Positions 39,383-40,179 of a stretch of 40,179 bases of DNA are shown here, piece by piece. Under the pieces are notes generated by a model. The model was not told the origin of the DNA. It saw nothing but the letters and a program-made list of their open reading frames with translations, and made no database searches. A program made the translations under genes and the position numbers. Source of the stretch: Winogradskya humida (lineage in GTDB: Bacteria; Actinomycetota; Actinomycetes; Mycobacteriales; Micromonosporaceae); NCBI RefSeq assembly GCF_016862215.1, contig NZ_BOMN01000107.1, positions 1 through 40,179 of the forward strand, in the 5' to 3' direction. How positions within the stretch are numbered: position 1 is the stretch's first letter; each line of letters starts with the position of its first letter.

Positions 39383-40179
39383 TCAGACCTCGGTGAGCGC
39401 GATCGTGAGTTCCCGGGGCGTTTCCCGGCCCTCGAGCGCCCAGGCCCACCCGGGCAGGGCCATGGCGTCAGCGAAGAACTCATCGAAGTCCCTCCCGAAC
39501 GACCAGAGGTAACCCGCCGGCACCATCTCGGCCCACGCGCCGGGAGCCCAGCAGAAGCCACAACTCAGCTGCCACATCCGCGCGTCCCCACCCCCGGCCT
39601 CGATGAACTGCCGCGTGAGGTCCGCCGAGAACCCCCGCTCACCCTCCCCGAACTGGGCCAGCACCCCTTCACCGTCCTCCTCGGACGGCGCCGTCCCATC
39701 AACGGGCAACACAGCGAACACCCGGAACACTTCGACAGTCGTCCGGACCGCAGCCGCAGTCACCCTGAACGTATCCACGCCTGCGTCATCAAGCATCGAC
39801 ATCAGAAACGCCTCGGTCTCACGGATCCGTATACCGTGATCATCGCGCAGGCAGCCGGCGCCGCAAGCCGCTCGCCACGGACCGAACGCCATTGCAGAAA
39901 GCGGCACACCGCACACCGCACACCGGGAGCCGTCGCCGCACACTGCGTGCCACGGCCGATGCAAAAAACCGCACGCCGCATGCAGGGAGCCATCACCGCG
40001 GGCCGCAGGCGCGGGGGCCGGTGCCGCAGGCGCGGGAGCCGGTGCCGCAGGCGCGGGAGCCGGTGCCGCAGGCGCGGGAGCCGGTGCCGCAGGCGCGGGA
40101 GCCGGGGCCGCAGGCGCGGGAGCCGGGGCCGCAGGCGCGGGAGCCGGGGCCGCAGGCGCGGGGGCCGGGGCCGCAGGCG
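39383..40179 (-). CDS. Hypothetical protein, partial at right edge (Pro/Ala repeats, Cys-rich middle)
   Basis: The minus-strand frame is open from 40179 to the stop at 39383, so the gene probably begins outside the window. Reading inwards, it has a Pro/Ala tract of (PAPAPAA) repeats from the 21-bp DNA repeat. Next comes a Cys-rich stretch (AACGFLHRPWHAVCGDGSRC, then AVCGVPL and ACGAGCLRDD) that could bind zinc through CxxC and CxxxC pairs. The last 145 residues or so form a soluble domain with RVTAAAVRTTVEVFRVFAVL and PAGYLWSFGRDFDEFFADAM. I recognise no family for the last domain. Alternative internal starts (TTG 39964, ATG 39892, ATG 39802) would give a protein without the repeats. Confidence 0.6.
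   Translation of the reverse strand, partial: PAAPAPAPAAPAPAPAAPAPAPAAPAPAPAAPAPAPAAPAPAPAAPAPAPAAPAPAPAARGDGSLHAACGFLHRPWHAVCGDGSRCAVCGVPLSAMAFGPWRAACGAGCLRDDHGIRIRETEAFLMSMLDDAGVDTFRVTAAAVRTTVEVFRVFAVLPVDGTAPSEEDGEGVLAQFGEGERGFSADLTRQFIEAGGGDARMWQLSCGFCWAPGAWAEMVPAGYLWSFGRDFDEFFADAMALPGWAWALEGRETPRELTIALTEV
40002..40179. repeat. 21-bp tandem repeat, eight copies plus a partial ninth, reaching the edge
   Basis: The core GCCGCAGGCG recurs every 21 bp at 40002, 40023, 40044, 40065, 40086, 40107, 40128, 40149 and 40170. Copies differ only at two positions (A/G and T/G). Being a multiple of three, it keeps the minus-strand reading frame and encodes PAPAPAA units. Confidence 0.95.

Overview
The window is GC-rich DNA with GTG/TTG starts, dense ATGA/GTGA gene overlaps and long antisense shadow frames, as expected for an actinomycete. 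The gene set (whiE-like type II PKS, NRPS, E1-type sugar dehydrase, EboE) would fit a Micromonosporaceae-like genome such as Actinoplanes; that placement is an inference from style, not a search result.

Positions 29-21390 hold a natural-product cluster that may continue past the left edge. Two glycosyltransferases (minus strand) face a plus-strand operon of two NRPS proteins (PCP-C-A and A-PCP-C), an FAD enzyme and an alpha/beta hydrolase. This operon converges on a minus-strand type II PKS operon of ten genes: TcmI-type cyclase, cupin, KS-alpha, KS-beta/CLF, ACP, WhiE-VI-type aromatase/cyclase, DUF1772 membrane protein, SDR ketoreductase and two ABM-family monooxygenases. A deoxysugar block follows: 4-ketoreductase, an E1-type [2Fe-2S]/PLP 3-dehydrase, RmlA and RmlB. 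The genes predict an aromatic polyketide carrying an amino-acid or dipeptide unit and one or two deoxysugars, probably 3,6-dideoxyhexose. No thioesterase, cluster regulator, 2,3-dehydratase or E3-type reductase is seen.

Positions 21400-25350 are a disturbed zone: a YbhN/LPG-synthase-like membrane protein, an IMP dehydrogenase-like gene with an in-frame TAG at its sixth codon, a relic of a TauD-type dioxygenase, a decayed second copy of the membrane-protein gene, short tandem repeats, and then tRNA-Asn(GTT).

Positions 25600-35120 are mostly carbohydrate uptake and catabolism on the minus strand. A ROK repressor leads an ABC importer (ATPase, permease, binding lipoprotein) and a Gfo/Idh dehydrogenase; separate units encode an EboE-like protein and a TIM-barrel isomerase-like protein. 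A 30-codon open frame, coupled on both sides, sits between the ATPase and permease genes. Positions 35250-39010 carry a divergent TetR/MFS efflux pair with an operator over the efflux start codon, a YihY/BrkB membrane protein and a PadR regulator with a promoter placed for a leaderless mRNA. The right end holds tandem repeats and a partial minus-strand gene whose 21-bp repeats encode a Pro/Ala tract.
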